Origin: Actinoplanes sp. M2I2 | Lineage (GTDB): Bacteria > Actinomycetota > Actinomycetes > Mycobacteriales > Micromonosporaceae | DNA: 64,000 bases | Assembly (NCBI RefSeq): GCF_023544445.1 | Contig: NZ_JALPVJ010000011.1 | Span: forward strand, 62,001 to 126,000 | Direction of reading: 5' to 3' | Part shown: positions 1 through 8,750 of the stretch, in pieces | Layout: every line of letters begins with the position of its first letter | Numbering within the stretch: the stretch's first letter is position 1 | Translations under genes and position numbers: made by a program | Notes under the pieces: model-generated | What the model saw: only the letters and a program-made list of their open reading frames with translations | Told to the model about the DNA's origin: nothing | Database searches by the model: none

Positions 1-1
1 G

Positions 2-790
2 ATGCTCAGCGTCGCGGCGGCGTCGGCTCGCGGAGACGACCTGCCACCGGTGCCCGAGAGTCGCGTCGCCGAGGGCCCGGACATCACGTCGCAGTTCATG
101 ATCCGCTGGAGGGGGGAGCCGGACCCGCGGCATGTCGCGGCGATCGACCGCTACTGGGTCTGCGCCGCTGAGCACGGCCTGAACGCGTCGACGTTCACCG
201 CCCGCGTCGTGGCCAGCACCGGCGCCGACGTCGGGGCCTGTCTCTCGGCGGCGGTGGGCGCGCTCTCGGGACCGCTGCACGGCGGGGCGCCGGCTCGCGC
301 GCTCGGCATGGTCGCCGCCGTCGAGAGGAGTGGGGACGCCCGGGCGTACGTGAAGAAAGTCCTCGACAGCGGTCAGCGGCTGATGGGCTTCGGGCATGCG
401 ATCTACCGTGCCGAGGATCCGCGGGCCCGCATCCTGCGCGAGGCGGCGCGGGAGCTGGGCGCGCCGCGCTACGAGGTCGCGCTGGAGCTGGAGAAGGCCG
501 CGCTGGCCGAGCTGCGCGAGCGCAAGCCCGACCGCGTGCTCGAGACCAACGTGGAGTTCTGGGCCGCCATCGTGCTCGATTTCGCCGAGGTCCCGGTGGA
601 CATGCTCGCCGCGATGTTCACGTGCGCCCGCACGGCCGGCTGGAGCGCCCACATCCTCGAGCAGAAGCGCCTCGCGAAGATCATCCGTCCGTCGGCCGAC
701 TACGTGGGCCCGGCCGAGCGCGCCGCCGCCGACCTACCCGGCTGGGACACGGCGGTCAAGCGCCACGCCACCGCCGAGCTGCCCGGCTAG
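2..790 (+). CDS. Citrate synthase, C-terminal part (cut by window start)
   Basis: Citrate synthase condenses acetyl-CoA with oxaloacetate at the entry of the TCA cycle. Only about 262 C-terminal residues are present; the true start lies left of the window. The family active-site stretches are visible: GPLHGGAPARAL (first catalytic His) and MGFGHAIYRAEDPRAR (second His and the DPRA motif). Where the third catalytic Asp (NVDFY in many homologues) is expected, the sequence reads NVEFW, so Glu replaces Asp; I believe this occurs in actinobacterial citrate synthase 2 proteins. The last 14 codons and stop form the first copy of a 45-bp tandem repeat. It could also be a 2-methylcitrate synthase; the two are hard to separate from this part. 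Confidence 0.9.
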   Translation: MLSVAAASARGDDLPPVPESRVAEGPDITSQFMIRWRGEPDPRHVAAIDRYWVCAAEHGLNASTFTARVVASTGADVGACLSAAVGALSGPLHGGAPARALGMVAAVERSGDARAYVKKVLDSGQRLMGFGHAIYRAEDPRARILREAARELGAPRYEVALELEKAALAELRERKPDRVLETNVEFWAAIVLDFAEVPVDMLAAMFTCARTAGWSAHILEQKRLAKIIRPSADYVGPAERAAADLPGWDTAVKRHATAELPG

Positions 791-958
791 GACACGGCGG
801 TCGTGCGCCACGCCACTGCCGAGCTGCCCGGCTAGGACACGGCGGTCGTGCGCCACGCCACTGCCGAGCTGCCCGGCTAGGACACGGCGGTCCTGCGCCA
901 CGCCACCGCCGAGCTGCCCGGCTGAGACACGGCGGTCGAGCGCCACGCCACCGCCGCG
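746..958 (+). repeat. 45-bp tandem repeat, about 4.7 copies, spanning a stop codon
   Basis: Units begin at 746, 791, 836, 881 and 926, the last one partial. Unit 1 is the coding end of citrate synthase including its TAG. Units 2-4 repeat the same codons and end in TAG, TAG and (unit 4) TGA at the same phase. Because 45 is a multiple of three, every unit keeps the reading frame and carries its own stop. Copies differ by a few substitutions. Confidence 0.95.
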
Positions 959-1084
959 TCAATGCGACGGCCGTCGTGCCGAGGTGGGGTCAGTACCTGC
1001 TCGATTTGCTGTGCGGGGACGACGACGTGATCGGCTGGGAATAATCGCTCGCGCGCGGTCCGTCCCGGCGCGCACGATGCTGTG

Positions 1085-1312
1085 ATGGCGGGTGCACCGG
1101 AGGGATTCACGTACCGCGTTCGCAAGAACGGGGACATCGAACTGCTGCACCACGGCCGCCCGGCCGGTGTGCTCCGCGGGCAGGCCGCCGCGCGGTTCCT
1201 GGCTGATGTGGAGGAGTCCGACCCACAGGAGCTGATGGCGCGGCTCACCGGCAACTATCGGCATGGCAACGAGCGCGTGGCCCGCGAGCACCCGCGCAAC
1301 CGCAGACGGTAA
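1085..1312 (+). CDS. Small conserved hypothetical protein (75 aa)
   Basis: I do not assign a function. The protein is short, charged and soluble: the first half is beta-like (FTYRVRKNGDIELLHHG), the middle looks helical (AAARFLADVEESDPQELMARL), and the tail is Arg-rich (HPRNRRR). There is no signal peptide or membrane segment. ATG at 1085 is chosen over the GTG one codon upstream; neither has a clear ribosome binding site. It stands alone between the citrate synthase repeats and the convergent SET-domain gene. The codon pattern and compact fold-like sequence favour a real gene over a chance frame. Confidence 0.6.
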   Translation: MAGAPEGFTYRVRKNGDIELLHHGRPAGVLRGQAAARFLADVEESDPQELMARLTGNYRHGNERVAREHPRNRRR

Positions 1313-1347
1313 GCCCACCGCTGGGCCGGCTTTGTGAAGGCGCGACG

Positions 1348-1863
1348 TCAGGTCAGACCCCGTATGCGGCTCCGCAACGCCGGCACCCAGTGGTCCCCGT
1401 AGATCTGGCGCAGGTCCAGGCGTTTCCAGTCCTGGCCGCTCACCACGCCCCGGCACCGGCGCGTGCCGCAACGGCAGCTCATCCGCCACGCCTCGACGCC
1501 GGTGCTCGTGGCGTAGTCGTTGGTCAGCTCCTCACCGGCGGCCAGGTCCCGCCGGGCGATCAGCGTGTACGGCGGCCCCCACCACAGATTCGGGTCGCAG
1601 CTGTGGTTGCCCTTCCCGTTGGGCCGGCCCGGCGGCAGCACCAGATGCACATCCTCGGCCACGGTGATCGTGTCGACCCACCCGGTGCTGTTGTCCAGCA
1701 GATCAGTCAGCTCGCCGGTGGACACGAGCCGCCCACCCAGGCGGGAGACGGTCGCACCCCTCGAGATCGGCGTTCGCGCGAACAAGCCGTCGCCATCGAC
1801 GGCGGACGGGCGCACCTCGACCGCGGGGTGCAGCCAGCAGTCCGGCTCCGGCGTGGGCCACAT
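1348..1863 (-). CDS. SET-domain protein
   Basis: SET domains transfer methyl groups from S-adenosylmethionine to protein lysines. The 171-residue product shows the order expected: the entry motif GDGLFARTPISRGATV, then GNHSCDPNLWW (the NHSCxPN pseudoknot motif), GEELTNDYA with the conserved Tyr, and a post-SET-like cysteine cluster CRCGTRRCRG. Start ATG at 1863 precedes the domain closely; a longer form from 1923 is possible but adds only low-complexity residues. It lies downstream of a PRMT-like methyltransferase on the same strand. The target is unknown; bacterial SET proteins are often uncharacterised. Non-histone protein methylation is an inference. Confidence 0.8.
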   Translation of the reverse strand: MWPTPEPDCWLHPAVEVRPSAVDGDGLFARTPISRGATVSRLGGRLVSTGELTDLLDNSTGWVDTITVAEDVHLVLPPGRPNGKGNHSCDPNLWWGPPYTLIARRDLAAGEELTNDYATSTGVEAWRMSCRCGTRRCRGVVSGQDWKRLDLRQIYGDHWVPALRSRIRGLT

Positions 1864-1943
1864 GCGTCCACCATCCACCGTCCTCGATGGCTCAGGCAAC
1901 CCCGCCACCGCGCGAGGCTCCACCGGCCGATCCAGCCCCGGCT

Positions 1944-2969
1944 TCAGATCGCCAGGCTGTCCGGACCCGCGTCACCACCGGGAAACAGGTGCCGGTGCAG
2001 CTCCGACTCCCGGAAGCCGGAGCCGTGATGAGGACTCGACCAGGTGAGCGACTCGTCCGCGTCCCCCGTGCGCACGGCCACGTGATAGTCCGGATGGACA
2101 CGGTCGTCGCTGGTCGTACGGCTGAAGGTGAGGGCCAGGTGGTCGCCGTGCCGGACCGGCAGGCCGTCCGTCGAGAGCGGCACGTACACCGGCGCCCACC
2201 CGCGCGTCCCGCCGGCCAGCGTGTCGATTTCCGGACGGCCCGCGGCCGGCGTGACGGCGATACGGCTCCACAGCAGCAGGCCGGTCAGCCGTGCGGAGGC
2301 CACGTCGACCGTCAACCTCGTCGTGGCCACCGCGTTTTCGTCGGGAAGGGACCGCCGGTGGTCGAAGACGAGCGACTCGACCACCGCCGCCGACGAGACG
2401 CGCAACGACGCGCCGGGACCACCGAGGCACAGCCGCAGATCGAAGGGGGCGCCGGCGGCGGCGAAGACCCGCTCGACGTACGGCAGACTCGCCGGGTCCA
2501 GGACGCGCGCGCTGTCGGGAAGTTGCACCGCCGCGGCCCACGTCTGGATCCGGAACGGGATCCAGACGCAGTCCGTCGTGCACAGGCGCCGCCGCGCGTC
2601 GTTGAGGACGGCGACGGCGCCTTCGGCCGAGGCGATGTTCCCGACGATCTCCGAGATGCACACCTGCGCCGGCGAGGGCAGCCCGATCGCGGTCGACGAG
2701 CCCTCGATGATCGTCACCCGGTCGCCGAGGCCGGCCACCGCCCGGCGCGCCTGGTCCGCCGCGTCCGGCTGCCGCTCGACCGCGTAGACATGCCGAGCCC
2801 CGGCCCGGGCGGCCGCGACGGCCCACAAGGCGTCGCGGCCGGTGCCGATGTCGACGACGACCTTGCCCGCCACCGACCCGGCGATCGCCTGCTGATAGGC
2901 GGCGAACCGCTCATCCCGTACGTCGAAGCTGTCGTACACCGCGTCGTCGTAGGCCGGATATTCGCCCAT
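1944..2969 (-). CDS. PRMT-like class I SAM methyltransferase
   Basis: The 341-residue product resembles protein arginine methyltransferases. Near the N-terminus YPAYDDAVYDSFDVRDERF parallels the PRMT segment that closes over the cofactor. VVVDIGTGRDALWAVAAARAGA is motif I (SAM binding) and VYAVE motif II. ISEIVGNIASAEGAV matches the double-E loop region with two glutamates retained. The second half (about 150-320) is predicted beta-rich, as in the PRMT barrel. It sits 28 bp downstream of glgX and upstream of the SET gene, so the three may be co-transcribed. Arginine specificity is inferred; a different protein substrate is possible. Confidence 0.7.
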   Translation of the reverse strand: MGEYPAYDDAVYDSFDVRDERFAAYQQAIAGSVAGKVVVDIGTGRDALWAVAAARAGARHVYAVERQPDAADQARRAVAGLGDRVTIIEGSSTAIGLPSPAQVCISEIVGNIASAEGAVAVLNDARRRLCTTDCVWIPFRIQTWAAAVQLPDSARVLDPASLPYVERVFAAAGAPFDLRLCLGGPGASLRVSSAAVVESLVFDHRRSLPDENAVATTRLTVDVASARLTGLLLWSRIAVTPAAGRPEIDTLAGGTRGWAPVYVPLSTDGLPVRHGDHLALTFSRTTSDDRVHPDYHVAVRTGDADESLTWSSPHHGSGFRESELHRHLFPGGDAGPDSLAI

Positions 2970-2997
2970 CGACGGGAACAGGGCAAAAGGAGCGTCA

Positions 2998-5106
2998 CTA
3001 ATAGCGGCACCGTAGCACCACGAGCGTGTGCCCCAGGACCGTCAACTGCGACGCGGCTTTCGCCGTCTTCCGCCGCACCGCCAGCAGCGGGTCCGCCGTG
3101 TTGACGACAATCTCCCACGTACGCCCGAAGGTGCGGTCGGGCAGGGTGAAGTCCACCGAATCGCCCAGGGGATTGAACAGCAACAGGAACGAATCGTCGG
3201 TGATCGGCTCGCCCAGCGCGTCGCGTTCCGGAATGCCGCGGCCGTTGAGGAAGACCGTCATCGTCATGCCGCTGCGGGCGTTCCAGTCCGACTCGGTCAT
3301 CGGCCGGCCGTCGCGGCGCAGCCACGCGATGTCGGGCACCTTGTCGTCGCCGAAAGCCTCGCCGGTGAAGAATCGCCGGCGCCGGAAAATGGGGTGCGCG
3401 GCCCGTAGCGCCGTGACCCGGCGCGTGAAACTCGTCAGCACGTCCTGATTGCGGGCGTCCGTCCAGTCGACCCAACTTGTTTCGTTGTCCTGGCAATAGA
3501 CGTTGTTGTTGCCGCCCTGGGTGCGGCCCAGTTCGTCGCCGTGGGCAATCATCGGTACGCCCTGCGACAACAGCAGGGTGGCCAGGAAATTGCGTTTCTG
3601 CCGCTCGCGCAGGGCGACGATCTCGGGGTCGTCGGTCGGCCCCTCGACCCCGCAGTTCCACGACCGGTTGTGGCTCTCGCCGTCGCGGTTCTCCTCGCCG
3701 TTGGCCTCGTTGTGCTTCTCGTTGTACGACACCAGGTCGTTCAGCGTGAAGCCGTCGTGGGCCGTGACGAAGTTGATCGACGCGATCGGGCGGCGGCCGT
3801 CGATCTCGTACAGATCGGAACTGCCGGTGAACCGCCCGGCGAACTCGCCGAGGGACGAGGGTTCGCCGCGCCAGAAATCGCGCACCGAATCGCGGTAACG
3901 ACCGTTCCATTCCGTCCAGAGCGGGGGGAACCCGCCGACCTGGTAGCCGCCGTCGCCGACGTCCCAGGGCTCGGCGATGAGCTTGACCTGTGAGACGATC
4001 GGGTCCTGGTTGACCAGGTCGAAGAACGCGGCCAGCCGGTCGACGGCGTGGAATTCGCGGGCCAGCGCGGCCGCCAGGTCAAACCGGAAACCGTCGACGT
4101 GCATCTCGGTCACCCAGTAGCGCAGCGAATCCATGATGAGCCGCAGCGACTCGTGGTGGCGCACGTTGAGGCTGTTCCCGGTGCCGGTGGTGTCGTAGTA
4201 GAACTGCTTGTTGTCCTCGACCAACCGGTAATAGGCGGGATTGTCGATGCCCCGGAAGGACAACGTCGGGCCCAGATGGTTGCCCTCGGCGGTGTGGTTG
4301 TAGACGACGTCGAGGATCACTTCGATCCCGGCCTGGTGCAGCGCCTTGACCATCGATTTGAATTCCTGGACCTGGCCGCCGTGCCCGCCGAACGAGGCGT
4401 ATCCGTTGTGCGGCGCGAAGAAGCCGATGGTGTTGTAGCCCCAGTAGTTCGTGAGGCCGCGGTCGATCAGCGTGCTGTCGTGCACGAACTGGTGGACCGG
4501 CATGAGCTCGACCGCGGTCACGCCCAGCTCCCGCAGATACTTGATCATCGCCGGATGGGCCAGACCGGAGTACGTCCCGCGGACGTCCTCGGGAATCTCG
4601 GGATGCCGCTCGGTCATGCCTTTGACGTGGGCCTCGTAGATGACCGTCTGATGGAACGGAATGCGCAGCGGCCGGTCGTTGCCCCAGTCGAAGAACGGGT
4701 TGATGACGACCGATTTCTGGGCGTACGCCGCCGAATCGTCGTCGTTGCGCGAATCGGGGTCGCCGAACCGGTACGCGAACAGCGCCTCGTTCCAGTCGTT
4801 ACGCCCGTCGATCGCCTTGGCGTACGGGTCGAGCAGCAGTTTGCTGGGGTTGCAGCGCAGTCCGTTGGCCGGATCGTAGGGGCCGTGAACCCGGTACCCG
4901 TAGCGCTGACCCGGCACGATCCGGGGCAGGTAGCCGTGCCAGACGAGGGCCTCGCGCTCGGGCAGGTCGATGCGCGTCTCGGTGCCGTCCTCGTCGAAGA
5001 GGCACAGTTCGACCCTTTCGGCGAGTTCGGAGAAAAGGGCGAAATTCGTCCCGCCGCCGTCGTAGGTGGCACCCAACGGGTACGGGTTTCCTGGCCAGAT
5101 GTGCAT
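2998..5106 (-). CDS. glgX: Glycogen debranching enzyme GlgX
   Basis: GlgX hydrolyses alpha-1,6 branch points of limit dextrins made by glycogen phosphorylase, in the cytoplasm. The 702-residue length is normal. The N-terminus (WPGNPYPLGATYDGGGTNFALF) is the family start and carries the CBM48 domain. The GH13 barrel follows, with nucleophile Asp343 in GFRFDLA, acid/base Glu379 in LIAEPWD, and the third acid Asp451 in TAHDGF. The C-terminal domain ends in a beta-rich stretch. The initiating ATG at 5106 fixes the conserved N-terminus. It is divergent from a membrane protein gene and probably heads the unit with the PRMT-like and SET genes. Confidence 0.95.
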   Translation of the reverse strand: MHIWPGNPYPLGATYDGGGTNFALFSELAERVELCLFDEDGTETRIDLPEREALVWHGYLPRIVPGQRYGYRVHGPYDPANGLRCNPSKLLLDPYAKAIDGRNDWNEALFAYRFGDPDSRNDDDSAAYAQKSVVINPFFDWGNDRPLRIPFHQTVIYEAHVKGMTERHPEIPEDVRGTYSGLAHPAMIKYLRELGVTAVELMPVHQFVHDSTLIDRGLTNYWGYNTIGFFAPHNGYASFGGHGGQVQEFKSMVKALHQAGIEVILDVVYNHTAEGNHLGPTLSFRGIDNPAYYRLVEDNKQFYYDTTGTGNSLNVRHHESLRLIMDSLRYWVTEMHVDGFRFDLAAALAREFHAVDRLAAFFDLVNQDPIVSQVKLIAEPWDVGDGGYQVGGFPPLWTEWNGRYRDSVRDFWRGEPSSLGEFAGRFTGSSDLYEIDGRRPIASINFVTAHDGFTLNDLVSYNEKHNEANGEENRDGESHNRSWNCGVEGPTDDPEIVALRERQKRNFLATLLLSQGVPMIAHGDELGRTQGGNNNVYCQDNETSWVDWTDARNQDVLTSFTRRVTALRAAHPIFRRRRFFTGEAFGDDKVPDIAWLRRDGRPMTESDWNARSGMTMTVFLNGRGIPERDALGEPITDDSFLLLFNPLGDSVDFTLPDRTFGRTWEIVVNTADPLLAVRRKTAKAASQLTVLGHTLVVLRCRY

Positions 5107-5190
5107 GCGGATGTTGCTTCCCTCCCACCACGGTCGTCAATCCGAGCGTTCGGCGACCGTCGGCACTAGGTTGTTGCCCAGGGGGTGGAC

Positions 5191-5814
5191 ATGAGTACAG
5201 GCATACCGGGCTGGGTGCCCGTGGAACATCGGTGGTTCGGTCTCGACCGGCGGATGCTGCGGCCCGCGCTGTTCGTGCTCGTCGTCGCCCTGCTGCTGAT
5301 CTACGGCTGGCCGGCGCTGAACGCGATCGTGCCCTGGAACAATCCCACGAGGGCCGGGGACGTGCTCGACCTGGGCGCCGGCGCGACCGCTGTCCCCCCG
5401 GTCGGCTGGCAGCTCGAGGACGGCACGCTGGTCAGCGACCGTACGGGAGTGAGCCCGACCCAGGAGAGCGTGAAGCTGGCCAAGGGCGGCGCGACCATCC
5501 AGATGACCGGCGCATCGTTCAACGGCACCGCGGCCCAGTTCCTCGACCAGGTGATCACCTCCCAGGACCCGCAGGCCGACATCTCCGGGTCGCCGGCGAC
5601 CTTCACCACGACGTCCGGCCTGGTCGGCGTGGTCCGCAGCGCCAGCGGCACGGGCGGCGACGAGCTCCTGGCCGCCTTCAAGATGTCGCTGTCCACCCCG
5701 GCGACCGCCCCCGCCCTGCTCGTCAACGTCTCCGCCGTACCGGGCGAGTTCCAGCAGGTCTCCAGCGAGGTCGAGACGTTCCTGCGCAGCATCACCCCGG
5801 AGGCCGCGGCATGA
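5191..5814 (+). CDS. Single-pass membrane protein, upstream partner of PrsW
   Basis: This 207-residue protein has a short cytoplasmic N-terminus, one membrane helix (about residues 27-48, ALFVLVVALLLIYGW), and an extracytoplasmic domain starting near VLDLGAGATAVPPVGWQ. No known family is recognised. ATG 5191 has AGGGGGTGG just upstream; a GTG two codons earlier is less likely. Its stop overlaps the PrsW-type protease start by 4 bp (ATGA), so the two are translationally coupled and probably function together, for example as substrate or partner; that is inference. Confidence 0.75.
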   Translation: MSTGIPGWVPVEHRWFGLDRRMLRPALFVLVVALLLIYGWPALNAIVPWNNPTRAGDVLDLGAGATAVPPVGWQLEDGTLVSDRTGVSPTQESVKLAKGGATIQMTGASFNGTAAQFLDQVITSQDPQADISGSPATFTTTSGLVGVVRSASGTGGDELLAAFKMSLSTPATAPALLVNVSAVPGEFQQVSSEVETFLRSITPEAAA

Positions 5815-6974
5815 CGATCACCACCTCGACGGCCAAGAACGCCCAGCTCGAGGCCATCGACGAGTCCGGCTGGGGCGCGCGCTTCAGGTTCTTCCAACCG
5901 CACAACCCGGCCTTCTGGGTCTATGTCATCGGTGTCGGCGCCGGTGCGATCGGCATGATCAAGTACTTCGGCCCGGCTCTCGGCGGGACCTATCGCCTGG
6001 CTGTGACCAGTGGCATCGTCTTCTTCGGGATCTACCTCATCCCGTGGCTGCTGTTCCTGCGCCGGCAGAACCGCTACACCGCGCAGCCGGGCGGGCTCCT
6101 GGCCACCGGCTTCATCTGGGGCGCGGTCGCCGCCACCTTCTGGATCGCCCTGCCGGCCAACACCGCCCTGCTCGAGATCTGGACGAAACTGCTCGGTCCG
6201 GCCGGCGCGGAGACATGGGGCGCCGGTCTCGCCGCGCCGATCGACGAGGAGTGGAGCAAAGGCCTCGGCCTGATCCTGCTGATCGCCCTGGCGCCCCGGC
6301 TGGTGCGCAGCGCCTACGACGGCTTCATCATCGGCGCGTTCATCGGTCTCGGTTTCCAGGTCTCCGAGGACATCCTGTACGCCTACAACAACGCCACCGC
6401 CAGCTTCGGCGTCGGGCAGCTGGAGTCGTCGCTGTTCATCCTGGCGCTGCGAGGGTTCGCCGGCATCACGTCGCACGCCCTGTTCAGCGCGATCTTCTGC
6501 GCCGGGGTGATGTGGATCCTCGGCCGCGCGCCGGGGGAGAGGCGCATCGGCCGGGGCCTGCTGGCCTGCCTGGCGGCGATGTTCCTGCACTTCGCGTGGG
6601 ACGACGCGTCCGGCCTGTTCGGCTGGAGCACCTTCCTGACGCTCTTCGCGCCGTACCTGCTCCTGATGCCGCTCGCCATCGTGGTCCTGCTCGTCGTACG
6701 CCGCCTGGCCTCGTCCAAGGAGCGCGCCTGGATGCGCGAGCTGCTGGCCCCCGAGGTCGAGTCCGGCGTCGTCGACCAGCCCCTGCTCGACGCGGTGAGC
6801 GGCCTGCACAAGGACCGTCGGCACTTCCGCAAACTCGTCCACGACCGGCGGCGGGCCCGTCACCTCGTCGAGAGCGCCGGCGACCTGGCCCAGGAGATCG
6901 CCGCGTCGGGCGGGCAGGAGACAGCGCGGGTGGCCCACGCGCGGGCCGAGGTGCTCCGTTTACGCGGGGCCTGA
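5811..6974 (+). CDS. PrsW-family intramembrane protease
   Basis: PrsW-type glutamic proteases cut membrane proteins such as anti-sigma factors. The 387-residue protein has about eight hydrophobic segments. The family motifs are present: EEWSKGLG (the paired Glu with downstream Lys), DGFIIGAFIGLGFQVSEDILYA (conserved Glu in a membrane helix) and GITSHALFSAIFCA (conserved His). After the last helix (about residue 300) follows a charged helical cytoplasmic tail. It overlaps the upstream membrane protein gene by 4 bp. Substrate unknown. Confidence 0.85.
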   Translation: MTITTSTAKNAQLEAIDESGWGARFRFFQPHNPAFWVYVIGVGAGAIGMIKYFGPALGGTYRLAVTSGIVFFGIYLIPWLLFLRRQNRYTAQPGGLLATGFIWGAVAATFWIALPANTALLEIWTKLLGPAGAETWGAGLAAPIDEEWSKGLGLILLIALAPRLVRSAYDGFIIGAFIGLGFQVSEDILYAYNNATASFGVGQLESSLFILALRGFAGITSHALFSAIFCAGVMWILGRAPGERRIGRGLLACLAAMFLHFAWDDASGLFGWSTFLTLFAPYLLLMPLAIVVLLVVRRLASSKERAWMRELLAPEVESGVVDQPLLDAVSGLHKDRRHFRKLVHDRRRARHLVESAGDLAQEIAASGGQETARVAHARAEVLRLRGA

Positions 6975-6991
6975 CCGGATACGTTGACGCC

Positions 6992-7489
6992 ATGGAGAAG
7001 CCCCTGACGTACGCCCGGGTCGGCGCCACCCGTGAGGGCCCGCTGCCCGCCGGCTACGACCACGTCCACCGCGACGCCCCGCTCGGGCACGGCCGGGAGA
7101 CGTTCGAGCGGGCCGCCAACGGGCTTCTCCACTGGCGCATGCACCGCGCGGCCGGTCTGAAGGTGCGCGCCGACGGGCCGTCGGCCGCGGAGGGGGTCAA
7201 CGTGACCCTGCGGCTGCTGATGCTGACCATCCCGTGCCGCGTGGTCTACACCGTCGACGAGCCGAACCGGCGCGGCTTCGGCTACGGCACGTTGCTGGGT
7301 CACCCCGAGAGCGGCGAAGAGGCCTTCTTCGTGGTGCTGCGCGACGACGACTCGGTCCGGTTCCAGGTGCGCGCCTTCAGCCGTCCGGCCACCCTTCTCG
7401 TACGGCTGGGCGGCCCGATCTCGATGCTGGCCCAGCGCCTCGCGACCGACCGCTACATCAAGGCCATGCAGCGGATCAGCCGCGGCTGA
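6992..7489 (+). CDS. DUF1990 family protein
   Basis: The 165-residue protein matches the DUF1990 pattern: LTYARVGATREGPLPAGYDH at the N-terminus, a central beta-rich core (NVTLRLLMLTIPCRVVYTVDEPNRRGFGYGTLL as separate strands), HPESGEEAFFV, and a C-terminal helix DRYIKAMQRI. It is predicted cytoplasmic and has no assigned reaction. It begins 18 bp after the PrsW gene on the same strand and could be the last gene of that unit, although a functional link is not evident. Confidence 0.8.
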   Translation: MEKPLTYARVGATREGPLPAGYDHVHRDAPLGHGRETFERAANGLLHWRMHRAAGLKVRADGPSAAEGVNVTLRLLMLTIPCRVVYTVDEPNRRGFGYGTLLGHPESGEEAFFVVLRDDDSVRFQVRAFSRPATLLVRLGGPISMLAQRLATDRYIKAMQRISRG

Positions 7490-7802
7490 GGTTCAAGCGC
7501 TTCCTCGCCGGCGCGGGCTTGTCCGGCATGAGTGGCTGGGTCGGCCTGCGCTCGCGTCGGGCTCGTGCTCGACGGGTGGCATCAGGTCGGCCTGCGCTCG
7601 CGTCGGTCGGCCCGCGCTCGCGTCGGCCCAGCCTGCGTGAACTCGCGTGGCGTCGCCGCGGGACGTTGTGGCCCACGCCCACCATGCTGTGCGGTTGAGT
7701 GTCGCCGCCCGCAGTGTCGCCGTCCACAGCGCGCGTATGTCCGCTTCGATCACGGACGAACCGGGACCCGTCGTGCCTGTGGACAGCCGCGGCCGGCCGG
7801 TG
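7490..7802. repeat. Non-coding gap with GC-rich direct repeats
   Basis: No gene is supported here. Three near-identical copies of a 20-22 bp unit (core tcggcctgcgctcgcgtcgg) lie at 7539-7560, 7585-7606 and 7607-7626. The rest is unremarkable sequence between the DUF1990 gene and the convergent luciferase-like gene. Confidence 0.7.
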
Positions 7803-8750
7803 TCAGCGCCGGAGGACCCCGGCCAGGCGGTCCAGCGCGCCGAGGCGGTCGGTCTCGGCGGGGATCATCACGACGCTTGTCGCGCCGGCGTCGTGCCGGG
7901 CCGCGATCCGGGTACGGACCTCGTCGGGTGTGCCGGCCAGGGACAACTCCCGCACCCACTCGTCGGGCAGGGTGGCCGCGAACTCGTCCGGCCCGGCCGA
8001 CGCCGCACGATGGCGGGCCAGATCCCCGGCGAACGGCAGCGCGGCCAGATGCGGCGCCCAGTCGGGCTCGCCGATCCAGGCGAGGCCCGGGCGCACCAGG
8101 TCGCGGGCGGCCCGGCCGTCGTCGCCGACGACCGCGGCGTCGTACGTGATGACCTCGAGAGACGACGAGCCCAGATGCCCTACCGACGCCTGGATGTAGG
8201 GCGGCGCGGACGGCTCGGCCAGCAGCACACCGTCGGAGACCCGCCCGGCGACCGCGATCGACTTCGGCCCCCGCACGCCCAGCACCACCGGCGGCACCAC
8301 CTCGGGTCGCTCGCCGATGACGACACCCTCCACCTGGACGTACCGGCCGGCCGCCGGCCCGGGCTCACCACGCAGAAGGGTGCGCACCGCCACCGTGTAC
8401 TCCTCGAGCAGCGTCAACGGGCTGGCCGGCCACGCCCCGACCTGCCGCATCCAGGCGGGCATGCCGTGCCCGATACCCGCGATCAGCCGCCCGGGGAACA
8501 ACTGCGCGAGCGTCCCCAGGTCCATCGCCGCGAAGGCAGCGTTGCGGGCCCCCGCCGGCAGGATGCCGATGCCCACCACGATCCGCGACGTCGCGGCGAG
8601 CACAGCCCCGGCCTGCGCGACCCCGCCCCGGAAGCCGAGGTCCTCCACAACCCACAGCTCGTCAAAGCCCAGCTCGTCGGCCCGCTGTGCATAACGAAGC
8701 ACCTCGTCCACAGGCAGGTCCCGCGGCAACATCACACCCACACGCGTCAC
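7803..8750 (-). CDS. LLM-class flavin-dependent oxidoreductase
   Basis: The 315-residue product has the bacterial luciferase-like TIM-barrel pattern: N-terminal VGVMLPRDLPVDEVLRYA, ELGFDELWVVED, the LAATSRIVVGIGILP strand, LAQLFPGRLIAGIGHGM, and LTLLEEYTVAVRTLL. Such enzymes use F420 or FMN to oxidise or reduce small molecules; ELGFDELWVVED and the actinobacterial host suggest F420, but this is not certain. Start is a GTG overlapping the upstream acetyltransferase stop by 4 bp (GTGA), so the pair is coupled. Substrate unknown. Confidence 0.85.
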   Translation of the reverse strand: MTRVGVMLPRDLPVDEVLRYAQRADELGFDELWVVEDLGFRGGVAQAGAVLAATSRIVVGIGILPAGARNAAFAAMDLGTLAQLFPGRLIAGIGHGMPAWMRQVGAWPASPLTLLEEYTVAVRTLLRGEPGPAAGRYVQVEGVVIGERPEVVPPVVLGVRGPKSIAVAGRVSDGVLLAEPSAPPYIQASVGHLGSSSLEVITYDAAVVGDDGRAARDLVRPGLAWIGEPDWAPHLAALPFAGDLARHRAASAGPDEFAATLPDEWVRELSLAGTPDEVRTRIAARHDAGATSVVMIPAETDRLGALDRLAGVLRR

